Assembly: GCA_017454945.1 (NCBI GenBank)
Contig: JAFTCA010000101.1
Coordinates: 1-47,944 of the forward strand
Reading direction: 5' to 3'
Length of the DNA: 47,944 bases
Origin: Bacteroidales bacterium
GTDB taxonomy: Bacteria > Bacteroidota > Bacteroidia > Bacteroidales > WCHB1-69
Shown here: positions 7,278 to 15,158 of the stretch, piece after piece
How the letters are laid out: each line of letters begins with the position of its first letter
Position numbering within the stretch: position 1 is the first letter of the stretch
Program-made: the position numbers and the translations under genes
The notes under the pieces: model-generated
What the model was told of the DNA's origin: nothing
The model's input: only the letters and a program-made list of their open reading frames with translations
Database searches by the model: none

Positions 7278-8060
7278 TCATTCATCTGCATCTTCTGGGT
7301 CGCGGACGCAGCGAAGCGAGAAGCTGGCATCAGCGTTACAATCGCCCATAAACGTCCTGATATCATCGTAACTAATCCATACACCGTAAGCGGGATTTTC
7401 ACCATACAGCGTGCAAGTCCAGAAATACGCATACTCACCAAAGTAGCTTACGCCACGATAAGCGACGCCTGCTGGGAGTGCAGAAAAATGGGTGGCATTG
7501 TTCCGACTGGCATCATATCCGGGAGCATTTTCAATAGATGGGCACTCCTTCCAACCTTCGGTTGAAGCCAAGGCTTGTGCTTCATGATCAGGATATTTAC
7601 TCTTAACAAAATCAAACAGTGCCTGCCATTCAGCTCTGCTCGGCACATGCCAGCCCGGAGGACAAAGTCCTTGAAGACCACTGGGAATGCCATCTCTAGG
7701 AGTCAATCCACATGTTACGGCATACCAATCGTACAAATAACCATATTTCTCTACATTATGACTATTGTCATCCGGATAATCGCGGAAACCATCCTGTTTT
7801 GAGCCGTCAGTGCGCAACGGAATTTCTGTACCATTGGGGAAATGTGTGGTGCGCAAATTTTCAGCCATCCACACTTGAGTGCCAATTTTCACGGCATCAT
7901 ATTTGTTACCGTCAATGTCCGTCACTGCATCCTTAATAATATTGGAATTATCGGGCGGATTAACAGGATTATCAGGATCTTGAGGGTCATCTTTACAAGA
8001 AACCACCAACAATGGCAGCAACAAACAAACCAGCAAAGTTTTTAAAAGATGTTCTTTCAT
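7278..8060 (-). CDS. FISUMP-domain lipoprotein, probably surface exposed
   Basis: A 260-residue lipoprotein. The lipobox is LVVSC with Cys22, followed by Lys-Asp-Asp, which resembles the Bacteroidota lipoprotein export signal (a lysine and acidic residues just after the cysteine) that sends lipoproteins to the cell surface. A short Pro/Asn/Asp linker leads into a single FISUMP domain covering nearly the rest: VTDIDGNKYDAVKIGTQVW, AENLRTTHFPNG, YGYLYDWYAV, CPPGWHVPSRAEW and FSLRCVRD near the end. The start is the ATG at 8060; an upstream TTG adds only two residues. It lies 33 bases behind the FISUMP gene at 8094-9497 and is probably co-transcribed. Role unknown; likely extracellular recognition or structure. 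Confidence 0.85.
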   Translation of the reverse strand: MKEHLLKTLLVCLLLPLLVVSCKDDPQDPDNPVNPPDNSNIIKDAVTDIDGNKYDAVKIGTQVWMAENLRTTHFPNGTEIPLRTDGSKQDGFRDYPDDNSHNVEKYGYLYDWYAVTCGLTPRDGIPSGLQGLCPPGWHVPSRAEWQALFDFVKSKYPDHEAQALASTEGWKECPSIENAPGYDASRNNATHFSALPAGVAYRGVSYFGEYAYFWTCTLYGENPAYGVWISYDDIRTFMGDCNADASFSLRCVRDPEDADE

Positions 8061-8093
8061 AGTCAATTATAGTGTTAGGGTTAACAAGACACT

Positions 8094-9497
8094 TTAATTG
8101 CGCAGACAGCGCACTGAATAACCTCCGTCTTTCCATGCACTGGAATTTTGAATGAAGGAAAGACCGAAATCGAAGTGCTGATAATAAGCATCATCTTGCC
8201 AAGTATCAGGCTGCTCAGTGGCAGTCCAAACATAGGCACTGGTAGTTACACCTTGTGCGTAGTTGTAATAGCAACCGGCGGGAACAATACTCAAACCTGT
8301 GGCATTGCCCACATCAGAATTGCCACCAGGAGAACAGGGATTTCTGTCGTATTCTCTCCACAGCTCGGTTGAACAGAGTGCTCTGGCAATAGAGGGTCTG
8401 GAGGGATCATCCGACTCATCGCAAACATAGTCGCCCACACCTGCCACATAGTCATAGAGCAAGAGGAACTCTGCATCGCTGGGCACATGCCAGCCGTCGG
8501 GACAAATGCCCTGGATGCCACTCGGCACAGCCGCACTCGAGCTACGCATATTCATGGCTGCAGACCAGTTGTAGAGATATCCGTAAATAGGAACATTACT
8601 CTCAATATCACCAGGGAGATAGCGGTAAGGCACCGAGCGACTTTGCGTCTCGCCAAACTGCAATTCGATGCCAAGGCCCGTAGTGAATCTAGTGGCACGC
8701 ATATTTTCCTTCATCCAGCACTGCTCACCCAACTGCACGGTATGGTAAATGTTGCCATCAATATCGACAACCCCCGATTTGCCACAAACGAATCCATCCT
8801 CATCCCACACAAAAGGAAGCGTAATCGTTTCTGTAGTAATACTTTCACGAGTAACAGACTTGCTGGCAAATTCTTCGCCACCGACATTGGTATAGCCCGT
8901 AAATACCAACACATCGTTGTAATGGAACGATTTGGAAATCACTTTCTTTAAAATAGGCAACCATGAAGATTGGTGGCCCGTGTAAGAAATCTTGTTACTA
9001 CCAGCGCTACTGTGGGCAATCATTTTCACCGACGATGTGCGACCGTTCTGGCGAGCGGTAAGCACATAAGGTCCCGGAGCAGCCACCGTGATGTGAAATT
9101 GATGTTGACCCGGTTGGAGAGACGACAGCGACAAGCTATTCACGCAACGGCCAAGCATATCGAACAAATCCATCGTCAGCACGCCAGCTTCAGTCACTTG
9201 GAGCGTCACATCAGTATGTCCTTCAAACGGATTGGGTTTGTTGGGAGCAAAAGCAAAAACAGGTTCCTCCACATTTTCCTCAATGCCCGTACCCACGTTC
9301 AACACAATGGTTGTGTCGGGATAGGTAATGCTATCAGACCAATGGGCCGTCTGGTTCGTAATCACCACTTTTGTTAACTTCACATACTGCGAGGCATTCA
9401 CATTTTCCCCCACAAAAGTAATGACCTCTGTCTGCGCCATCAAGTTAGTCACAGCAAAGAGAATACAAAAGATTAATACGAAGTAATTCTTTTTCAT
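8094..9497 (-). CDS. Exported FISUMP protein with N-proximal T9SS-sorting-like module
   Basis: A 467-residue exported protein. The start is the ATG at 9497, where a clear signal peptide begins (MKKNYFVLIF..., LMA then Gln22); the longer reading adds 18 unlike residues. Residues 22-80 are a beta domain paralogous to that of the 955-residue protein (KVVITNQTAHWSDSITYPDT against RVVITNLTQNWQETIYYPDT). Residues 86-160 resemble a T9SS type A sorting domain (NKPNPFEG, LFDMLGR, GPYVLTARQNG, SVKMI). A further beta region to about 250 again matches the paralogue, and residues about 255-467 are a FISUMP domain ending in YSVRCLRN. It lacks the fibronectin-like array. It heads a likely two-gene unit with the FISUMP lipoprotein. 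Confidence 0.85.
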   Translation of the reverse strand: MKKNYFVLIFCILFAVTNLMAQTEVITFVGENVNASQYVKLTKVVITNQTAHWSDSITYPDTTIVLNVGTGIEENVEEPVFAFAPNKPNPFEGHTDVTLQVTEAGVLTMDLFDMLGRCVNSLSLSSLQPGQHQFHITVAAPGPYVLTARQNGRTSSVKMIAHSSAGSNKISYTGHQSSWLPILKKVISKSFHYNDVLVFTGYTNVGGEEFASKSVTRESITTETITLPFVWDEDGFVCGKSGVVDIDGNIYHTVQLGEQCWMKENMRATRFTTGLGIELQFGETQSRSVPYRYLPGDIESNVPIYGYLYNWSAAMNMRSSSAAVPSGIQGICPDGWHVPSDAEFLLLYDYVAGVGDYVCDESDDPSRPSIARALCSTELWREYDRNPCSPGGNSDVGNATGLSIVPAGCYYNYAQGVTTSAYVWTATEQPDTWQDDAYYQHFDFGLSFIQNSSAWKDGGYSVRCLRN

Positions 9498-9548
9498 AAA
9501 ATTATTTTTAAGATAACAAGATACTGATTTTCGCGTAAAAACAATGTA

Positions 9549-9556
9549 CAAAAATA
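9549..9556 (-). promoter_or_regulatory. -7 element for the 467-residue FISUMP gene
   Basis: The minus strand reads TATTTTTG (TAnnTTTG) 52 bases upstream of the start codon at 9497. This supports the shorter start, since the longer frame would begin inside the promoter region. No clear -33 box was found. Confidence 0.5.
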
Positions 9557-9708
9557 CAAAATAATTGACATCGTATAATAAACGACGGATAAATGCATTT
9601 TATATAGACAAGATGAATTGCGAGACACGTTTTTTAAACAAAATAGTATTTCACAGGTCTTTAAATCATCTTATGAACATGAATTATTAACCACAAACCC
9701 ATTTAATC

Positions 9709-10104
9709 ATGAAAAGAACATTTGCAATTCTCATAGCATGCTGCCTTTTTCTTTGTGTAGGCTGCAAAAAAGACGATTTCGCCACCAACTCCTACAAGGC
9801 GAGCATGGAATATCACATTGCCAACCCCTCTAACGCTGATGCGGTAAAAACGCTTTTGAACGGCTACAAGTCGGTATGGCTAAGCGAAATCAACCTAACC
9901 ATGCTCAACAATGGCACCACTGACGCAGAAGCCCATTCAAAATTCGAGACTTCCATCATGGCCATTGACGCTAAAAGAAACTCATGGAAATCATTCTTCG
10001 AAGATGGCGACTATATGATCTACAAATTAGAACGCACCACCGAAGGCAGAGAAAAAGTGATGCGCACGGTGCGGTTTGACGCCAACGGACATATAGTTCT
10101 GTAA
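9709..10104 (+). CDS. Small lipoprotein of unknown function, probably surface exposed
   Basis: A 131-residue lipoprotein that I do not recognise. The signal peptide ends in CVGC with Cys19 followed by Lys-Lys-Asp-Asp-Phe, a good match to the Bacteroidota surface-lipoprotein export signal (K followed by two acidic residues). The mature part is mostly alpha-helical by appearance, with a C-terminal beta hairpin (KVMRTVRFDANGHIVL). The first residues after the cysteine (KKDDFAT) resemble those of the lipoprotein at 21910-22254 (HKNDFAT), though the rest differs. It is followed by a bidirectional terminator and stands alone. Confidence 0.75.
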   Translation: MKRTFAILIACCLFLCVGCKKDDFATNSYKASMEYHIANPSNADAVKTLLNGYKSVWLSEINLTMLNNGTTDAEAHSKFETSIMAIDAKRNSWKSFFEDGDYMIYKLERTTEGREKVMRTVRFDANGHIVL

Positions 10105-10130
10105 GAAAAATTCGTCCGATTGTCAGATTG

Positions 10131-10164
10131 AAAACCTGTAGCCTACGGCTACAGGTTTTCTTTT
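10131..10164. terminator. Bidirectional terminator between convergent genes
   Basis: A perfect 13-bp stem (10131-10143 with 10147-10159, loop TAC) has A4 on one side and T4-CTTTT on the other. It ends the small lipoprotein gene on the plus strand. The stop codon of the HAD gene (10149-10151) lies inside the stem, so the same structure can end that transcript too. Confidence 0.75.
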
Positions 10165-10769
10165 ATGTATGACACAATCTCCTCATCTTTGGTGAGCAAG
10201 TGGGTATGCAGGCCGCACTTCTTGGCCCCCTCTATGTGACGCACGGTATCATCAATAAAGAGCGTCTCTGCTGGGTCGATACCGGCATCGCGCAGCACAA
10301 ATTGGAAGGCTTCGACATGGGGTTTGCGGAAATGGATATCTTGCGAAAAATAGGCTTTTTCGAATAGCGTATCAAAAATGTCGTAGCCGAATTTTTTCCG
10401 CATATCCTCACGAAACTGGTCGCAATTCAGCTTGTTGGAATTGCTAAAGAGGAAAATGCGATACTTCTTGCGCACCTCTTTCAGCATCTCTACCCTTTCT
10501 ACGGGGATGTCGCCCATAATGGAGTTCCACGCCTCATCGATCTGCTGGTCGGTCAGCGGCACACCACCGGCAATGGTGCGGATATAGTTGCGAAAATCGG
10601 GCACCGACATCTTCCCTTCCTCAAACAAGTCGATGGCATCGCTTTGTGCCTGCTGGGTGTAGAGTTTGTCGAAATCAGTAACACCCAGACGGGCAAAGGC
10701 CTCTGGCACATTCTCATAGCGTATGTCGAAGATGACACCGCCCAAGTCGAAAATGATGTTTTTTATCAT
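10149..10769 (-). CDS. HAD-superfamily phosphatase, YihX-like
   Basis: A 206-residue cytoplasmic HAD hydrolase of subfamily IA. Motif I is IFDLGGVIFD, with the nucleophile Asp8 and the GG form seen in YihX-type sugar-phosphate phosphatases and epoxide-hydrolase N-domains. Motif II is the serine in FLFSNSNK, motif III the lysine in FRKPH, and motif IV the acidic pair in FIDDTVRH. The helical cap lies between motifs I and II. YihX removes phosphate from alpha-glucose-1-phosphate; whether this protein shares that substrate cannot be told from sequence alone. It has no functional partners nearby; kbl lies upstream on the same strand but is separated from it by a terminator-like palindrome. Confidence 0.8.
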   Translation of the reverse strand: MIKNIIFDLGGVIFDIRYENVPEAFARLGVTDFDKLYTQQAQSDAIDLFEEGKMSVPDFRNYIRTIAGGVPLTDQQIDEAWNSIMGDIPVERVEMLKEVRKKYRIFLFSNSNKLNCDQFREDMRKKFGYDIFDTLFEKAYFSQDIHFRKPHVEAFQFVLRDAGIDPAETLFIDDTVRHIEGAKKCGLHTHLLTKDEEIVSYIKENL

Positions 10770-10786
10770 AGATTTTTGGATAAAAA

Positions 10787-10816
10787 TGTAGAGACGGGGC
10801 GCACCCCGTCTCTACA
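10787..10816 (-). terminator. Palindrome acting as kbl terminator; member of the AGACG repeat family
   Basis: A perfect 13-bp stem (10787-10799 with 10804-10816, loop CGCA) with outer arms TGTAGAGACG and CGTCTCTACA. On the minus strand it is followed by ATTTTTA, 26 bases after the kbl stop codon, so it fits a terminator. Its outer arms match a widespread class of variable-stem palindromes; related copies are near 642-661, 19288 and 47896. Confidence 0.65.
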
Positions 10817-10842
10817 AACAAATTCACGGATTGGTGTTCTTT

Positions 10843-12033
10843 TTATTTCAACACGCCCAGTTCCTTACCAACCTTGGTGAAGGCGGCAATACATTTGTCG
10901 AGGTGTTCGGTTTCGTGGGCAGCGGAGATCTGTACACGGATACGAGCCTGATCTTTAGGAACAACGGGATAGTAGAAACCAGTTACATAGATGCCTTCCT
11001 CTTGCAGTTTGGCGGCCATTACTTGCGACAGTTTGGCGTCGTAGAGCATAACGGCGCAAATAGCCGACTGGGTAGGTTTGATGTCGAAACCGGCAGCTTT
11101 CATCTTCTCAACGAAGTATGCCGTGTTAGCGTGCAGTTTGTCTTGCAGTTCATTGGTTGCCGACATCATATCCACCATCTTGCAGCCAGCAGCGGCTACC
11201 ATAGGAGGAATAGAGTTAGAGAACAAGTAAGGACGAGAACGTTGACGCAGCATGTCAATGATTTCCTTCTTACCAGTTGTGAAACCACCAATAGCGCCAC
11301 CGAAAGCCTTACCCAGCGTACCGGTCAGGATTTCGATTTTGCCACGCAGGTTGTATTGTTCGGTAACGCCACGTCCGGTACGACCAACCACACCAGCAGA
11401 GTGCGATTCGTCAACCATAACCATAGCGTCGTACTTGTTGGCCAGTTCGTAAATCTTATCCAGCGGAGCCACGTTGCCGTCCATTGAGAAGACGCCGTCG
11501 GTAACGATGAGGCGGAAACGCTGTGCCTGAGCGGCTTTCAGCTGTTCTTCCAAATCGGCCATGTCGGCATTTTTATAACGATAGCGAACAGCCTTGCAAA
11601 GACGAACGCCGTCGATGATAGAAGCGTGGTTCAAAGCGTCGGAGATGATGGCGTCCTGATCGGTGAGCAGAGGTTCGAAAACACCGCCGTTAGCATCGAA
11701 GCAAGCAGCGTAGAGGATGGTATCCTCAGTGCCGAAGAATTCAGCGATTTTCTTTTCGAGTTGTTTGTGCAAATCAGAGCAGCCGCAGATGAATCTTACG
11801 GAAGCCATACCGTAGCCGTGAGTATCAAGAGCCTCTTTAGCAGCCTCAATAAGTTGTTTGTTGTTGGCCAGGCCGAGGTAGTTGTTGGCACAGAAGTTCA
11901 ACACTTTCTTACCGTTAGCCAATGTAATTTCACCGCTTTGAGGAGAAACGATGATACGTTCGTTTTTGTATAAGCCGGCATTTTCTATGTCAGCCAATTC
12001 TTTTTGCAGATGTGCTTGAAAATTGTTGTACAT
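10843..12033 (-). CDS. kbl: Glycine C-acetyltransferase (2-amino-3-ketobutyrate CoA ligase)
   Basis: A 396-residue PLP enzyme of the alpha-oxoamine synthase family, the usual length for Kbl. It cleaves 2-amino-3-ketobutyrate with CoA to glycine and acetyl-CoA in threonine breakdown, or the reverse. Visible signatures are NFCANNYLGLANN near the N-terminus, GYGMASVRFICG, VDESHSAGVVGRTGRG (PLP contact Asp and His) and the Schiff-base lysine Lys242 in TGTLGKAFGG. Related synthases (BioF, HemA, serine palmitoyltransferase) share the fold, but GMASVRFICG is characteristic of Kbl. Threonine dehydrogenase is not in the window. It has its own -7 element (12073-12080) and a terminator palindrome. Confidence 0.93.
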   Translation of the reverse strand: MYNNFQAHLQKELADIENAGLYKNERIIVSPQSGEITLANGKKVLNFCANNYLGLANNKQLIEAAKEALDTHGYGMASVRFICGCSDLHKQLEKKIAEFFGTEDTILYAACFDANGGVFEPLLTDQDAIISDALNHASIIDGVRLCKAVRYRYKNADMADLEEQLKAAQAQRFRLIVTDGVFSMDGNVAPLDKIYELANKYDAMVMVDESHSAGVVGRTGRGVTEQYNLRGKIEILTGTLGKAFGGAIGGFTTGKKEIIDMLRQRSRPYLFSNSIPPMVAAAGCKMVDMMSATNELQDKLHANTAYFVEKMKAAGFDIKPTQSAICAVMLYDAKLSQVMAAKLQEEGIYVTGFYYPVVPKDQARIRVQISAAHETEHLDKCIAAFTKVGKELGVLK

Positions 12034-12072
12034 AATATGATGTTTTAATGTTTTTGGTTAAAAATCGGATTG

Positions 12073-12080
12073 CAAATATA
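12073..12080 (-). promoter_or_regulatory. -7 element for kbl
   Basis: The minus strand reads TATATTTG, a full TAnnTTTG match, 40 bases upstream of the kbl start. It separates kbl from the pyrE-M28 pair upstream. No clear -33 box. Confidence 0.5.
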
Positions 12081-12110
12081 CATTATAATCTTTAAGAATG
12101 TATCAGTCCC

Positions 12111-13088
12111 CTACTCTTTTTCATCATAAATAACCGCCAGAACTGTAGTGCCCACGGCTGCTAACGATTCCTTACGAATGTGCGAGATATTGTCCTGCGT
12201 CGTATGCCAAACATAGCCGAAGCCTGTGCCCGTCTTGTTATCCTGATGGATAATGTCGATCATTCTAATGCCAGTATTTCTAATAACATAGTAATGGTCG
12301 TCGGTGATAGGATTGGCGCCATTATTGATAAAGTAGTCGCCATAGCCGAGGCGATAAGCCGTACCCCACACTTTGGAAACGATGTGCTGGGCATAGTATG
12401 ACGAGAAGCCTTCGTGATAGAAAGTCGGATTCTCGCCACCCACCATATCTAACAGGATGCCGAAGTCGGCATGATAATCGGGGCGATGCAGGTGGTTGGT
12501 CCAGTACTGCGCACCCAAGCACCACCAGTCGCCGGGGATATTTTCCGACGAGGGCGTGCCGTAGTCTTCCATGTCGAAAAAAATGATATCCACACCGATG
12601 GCGGGGTTCTTTTGTTGCAGTTGACGGGCCACTTCGAGCAGAACGCCCACACCACTGGCACCGTCGTTGGCGCCATCAATCGGCTGAGTACGTTTGGCAG
12701 GGTCTGGGTCATGGTCGGCCATGGGACGCGAATCCCAATGAGCCCCCAGCAGCACTCGCTTGCTCTTCTCTGGTGCGAAGGAGCCGATAATGTTCTGCGC
12801 TGACCATTTTTTGCCATCGTAAGTGGTGGTTGTGAAAGGCTGCACAATCACGGTGTCACAAAAGGCTGCCAGCTGCTCTTTCAGGTAAGTGGCACAAGAG
12901 CTGTGCGCCTCACTGCCAGGCGTACGCGGACCGAAGTCGGTCTGGGCTTTCACAAAGGCAAAGGCTGAATCGGCATCAAAAGCGGGCTTTTCAACGGCAG
13001 GCGTTGTCTCGGGATCCTTGTTTTTGAATTTGTCGCATGACACCAACAGACACGCTGCCACAAGCAGCCATATATACTTGATTCTCAT
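12111..13088 (-). CDS. M28-family lipoprotein, glutaminyl-peptide cyclotransferase-like
   Basis: A 325-residue lipoprotein (lipobox LLVSC, Cys18) with a zinc aminopeptidase-fold M28 domain. Zinc and catalytic residues can be placed: His in LLGAHWDSRP, Asp in DGANDGASGVG, the acidic pair in FFDMEDYG, Asp in LLDMVGG and His in VWHTTQDN. The single-zinc pattern, GDWWCLGAQYW and the SRPMADHDPDPAKRTQPIDGAND stretch resemble glutaminyl cyclases, including the Porphyromonas gingivalis enzyme, more than aminopeptidases. Such enzymes convert N-terminal glutamine of exported proteins to pyroglutamate in the periplasm. This fits the window, where every signal peptidase I substrate is cut before Gln. It follows pyrE by 21 bases. 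An aminopeptidase activity cannot be ruled out. Confidence 0.82.
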   Translation of the reverse strand: MRIKYIWLLVAACLLVSCDKFKNKDPETTPAVEKPAFDADSAFAFVKAQTDFGPRTPGSEAHSSCATYLKEQLAAFCDTVIVQPFTTTTYDGKKWSAQNIIGSFAPEKSKRVLLGAHWDSRPMADHDPDPAKRTQPIDGANDGASGVGVLLEVARQLQQKNPAIGVDIIFFDMEDYGTPSSENIPGDWWCLGAQYWTNHLHRPDYHADFGILLDMVGGENPTFYHEGFSSYYAQHIVSKVWGTAYRLGYGDYFINNGANPITDDHYYVIRNTGIRMIDIIHQDNKTGTGFGYVWHTTQDNISHIRKESLAAVGTTVLAVIYDEKE

Positions 13089-13109
13089 TATATTCAGTTT
13101 AAAAGAAAA

Positions 13110-13676
13110 TTATTTGATGGCACGGCTACCGGGCTTCACATAGGGTTTTCCCTCTTTGCAAAGCGGACAATCGGCGGCTTCCCAGCTTTCGATGTTCAAC
13201 TTGACGGCACCGAAAACAGGGTACGGCAGCGGCTGTGCACTGCGGTCGGCGATGCAGGCGATGCCAACAACTTCAGCGCCATACGATTTCAGCACTTCGA
13301 TAGTCTCGAGCGACGACTTGCCGGTAGTCACCACATCTTCGGTAATCAGCAGTTTTTGACCAGGTTTCACCTCAAAACCGCGACGCAGTGTCATCACGCC
13401 GTCAACTCTCTCGGTGAAGATGGCAGGAACACCCAGTTGGCGACCCAGTTCGTAGGCCACGATAATGCCGCCCATAGCCGGTCCAACAACCATATCAATC
13501 TTCATACCTTTCAGTTTCTCGGCCACTACTGCCAGCACTTTCTCTGCGCGATCGGGATATTGCAACAATTTGGCACACTGGCAATAACGGTTACTGTGAC
13601 GTCCTGATGAAAGGAGAAAATGCCCTTCCAATAAAGCTTCCGAAGCTTTCAACTGTTCTAAAACCATGTTGTTCAT
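13110..13676 (-). CDS. pyrE: Orotate phosphoribosyltransferase
   Basis: A 188-residue type I phosphoribosyltransferase that joins orotate and PRPP to form OMP in pyrimidine synthesis. The PRPP-binding loop is [14 protein letters not shown]; the N-terminal substrate segment [20 protein letters not shown] carries the Ser-Gly-Arg-His motif of PyrE, and [19 protein letters not shown] is the second PRPP/ribose contact. The last 20 residues contain a CPLC pair. Length is slightly short of E. coli PyrE. Start at 13676 (MNNMVLEQL) has a second ATG three codons later that is equally possible. Probably co-transcribed with the M28 lipoprotein downstream. Confidence 0.93.
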   Translation of the reverse strand: MNNMVLEQLKASEALLEGHFLLSSGRHSNRYCQCAKLLQYPDRAEKVLAVVAEKLKGMKIDMVVGPAMGGIIVAYELGRQLGVPAIFTERVDGVMTLRRGFEVKPGQKLLITEDVVTTGKSSLETIEVLKSYGAEVVGIACIADRSAQPLPYPVFGAVKLNIESWEAADCPLCKEGKPYVKPGSRAIK

Positions 13677-13703
13677 TTTATTGTGTTTTTATAAATTTCT
13701 GCG

Positions 13704-13711
13704 CAAACATA
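13704..13711 (-). promoter_or_regulatory. -7 element for pyrE
   Basis: The minus strand reads TATGTTTG (TAnnTTTG), 28 bases upstream of the pyrE start. A TTTG lies 24 bases further upstream on that strand, slightly beyond the usual spacing. Confidence 0.5.
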
Positions 13712-13794
13712 CGGAAAAAAGAAACACCATTTTGCCAAAAAAGATGGCGTTTAATAATTATTCGCCCACATCCTCATCGTCTGTGATTTTTTGT

Positions 13795-13802
13795 TATTTT
13801 TG
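13795..13802 (+). promoter_or_regulatory. -7 element for the lipoprotein gene at 13824
   Basis: TATTTTTG (TAnnTTTG) lies 22 bases upstream of the start codon. With the pyrE promoter it makes a divergent control region of about 150 bases. No -33 box is obvious. Confidence 0.5.
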
Positions 13803-13823
13803 CAGTTTAAATACAAGTAGAAG

Positions 13824-14693
13824 ATGCGTATTGCGAGAACATTTTCCTTCATTTTGATGCTTGTGCTGCTATCATGCTCCCAGCAGGCCTGCCGACGCCA
13901 GAAAATGCAGGAAATCGTGATTACGCCCGACATTGAGAAGACGCATCTTCAACGCAATCATATCTTTGGGCAAGTCAAAGAGATAAAGCAGACGGTCTAT
14001 GCCTATGCCCCTACTGACACCTTGAAAGAAAACGGTCAGATGGTGTCGCAATCCATTCAGCGATACAGCGCCGACGGCTATCTCACCTCTGTCATTACCC
14101 TATCTGAAACGGGCGACACGCTGACGGTGCGCCAAGTTACATACGACGGCAATGCTCGCGAGTTGAAATGGGAAGAACGCGACCAGCACGGCAAGCTGCT
14201 TGAGTCGTGCCTTTATGAGTACGATATCAACCATTTCAAAGTTGGCGAAAAACACTATCGGAACGACACTCTCCTATTGCACATCTCCTACAAGACTGAC
14301 GGCAAAGGCAACGCCATCGAGATAAACCAGCAATTCGACAGTTACAGTCTGCGCAACACCGTACAATATGACGAGCACGGCCTCGTGACGCGCATTGACG
14401 AGTACGAACCGAACGGCAAGCCCTTCAAATACATCACGATAGAATACGACAACTACGGCGATGAAGTGAACCGACGCGTATTCAAGAGCGGTGGCGATCT
14501 GATAGAATACACTTTCAAAGAGTATGACAACGAAGGACGCCTACTGAAGAAAATATTTGAAGACCGACGCCATGACATGCAGGAGGTTTATATTTACAGC
14601 CAGCACGATGATCACGGCAACTGGACTTGCGAAGAGATTACCAAATTGGGCAATATTGCCTTCCAACGAATTCGAGAAATCATTTATTATTAA
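13824..14693 (+). CDS. Lipoprotein with YD/RHS-like beta repeats, function unknown
   Basis: A 289-residue lipoprotein (lipobox LVLLSC, Cys18). The mature part is built of short beta-hairpin units with the pattern Y-D-x-x-G and aromatic/charged alternation (RYSADGYLTSV, VTYDGNARELKW, QYDEHGLVTRI, EYDNYGDEVNR, EYDNEGRLLKK), about one every 22-30 residues. This resembles the YD-type repeats of RHS-like proteins and of many small Bacteroidota lipoproteins. It is far too short to be an RHS toxin and has no toxin domain. It is probably a periplasmic or surface beta-solenoid of unknown role. The next gene begins 42 bases later. Confidence 0.75.
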   Translation: MRIARTFSFILMLVLLSCSQQACRRQKMQEIVITPDIEKTHLQRNHIFGQVKEIKQTVYAYAPTDTLKENGQMVSQSIQRYSADGYLTSVITLSETGDTLTVRQVTYDGNARELKWEERDQHGKLLESCLYEYDINHFKVGEKHYRNDTLLLHISYKTDGKGNAIEINQQFDSYSLRNTVQYDEHGLVTRIDEYEPNGKPFKYITIEYDNYGDEVNRRVFKSGGDLIEYTFKEYDNEGRLLKKIFEDRRHDMQEVYIYSQHDDHGNWTCEEITKLGNIAFQRIREIIYY

Positions 14694-14735
14694 ACACATA
14701 ACCATTTAACCAATAACCAATTAAAGCAAAAGAAA

Positions 14736-15152
14736 ATGGACTTAAGCAAAATTTTATCTATCACCGGCAAAAGCGGACTTTACAAACTGATCTCCCAAAA
14801 CAAAACCAGTTTTATTGTTGAATCGCTCAACGACGGCAAAAGAATCCCCGCTTTCTCGCACGATGGTGTTTCCACGCTGGACAACATCTCTATTTTCACA
14901 GAAGACAATGATATTCCATTGGTTAAGGTTCTTCAAGCCATCTACACCAAGGAAAACGGCGCTGCCCTTCCTGAAAAAATGGACAACGAACAGATGAAGA
15001 AATACTTTGCCGAGATATTGCCCGACTACGACCGTGAGAGAGTCTATGTTTCCAATATGAAGAAAGTCTTCAGTTGGTATAATATCCTGATAGAGCACAA
15101 GTTAATTGATGTAGAAAACGCTTCCGAAGAGAAAAAGGAAGATAAAGAATAG
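14736..15152 (+). CDS. DUF5606-domain protein
   Basis: A 138-residue cytoplasmic protein of the DUF5606 family, which I know mainly from Bacteroidota. The N-terminus (MDLSKILSITGKSGLYKLI, then SFIVESLNDGKRIPAF and the ISIFTED segment) is a small beta domain; residues 85-125 (MKKYFAEILPDYDRERVYVSNMKKVFSWYNIL) are a conserved helical part; the tail is acidic/lysine-rich and probably disordered. Its biochemical role is not known. It begins a close-packed series with the anchored unknown protein (6 bases later), fabG and the ABC exporter. Confidence 0.85.
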   Translation: MDLSKILSITGKSGLYKLISQNKTSFIVESLNDGKRIPAFSHDGVSTLDNISIFTEDNDIPLVKVLQAIYTKENGAALPEKMDNEQMKKYFAEILPDYDRERVYVSNMKKVFSWYNILIEHKLIDVENASEEKKEDKE

Positions 15153-15158
15153 CACCTG

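Noticed and set aside
14000..14693. A possible RHS/YD-repeat toxin
   Set aside because: The protein is only 289 residues, is a lipoprotein, and has no toxin domain or immunity gene next to it.
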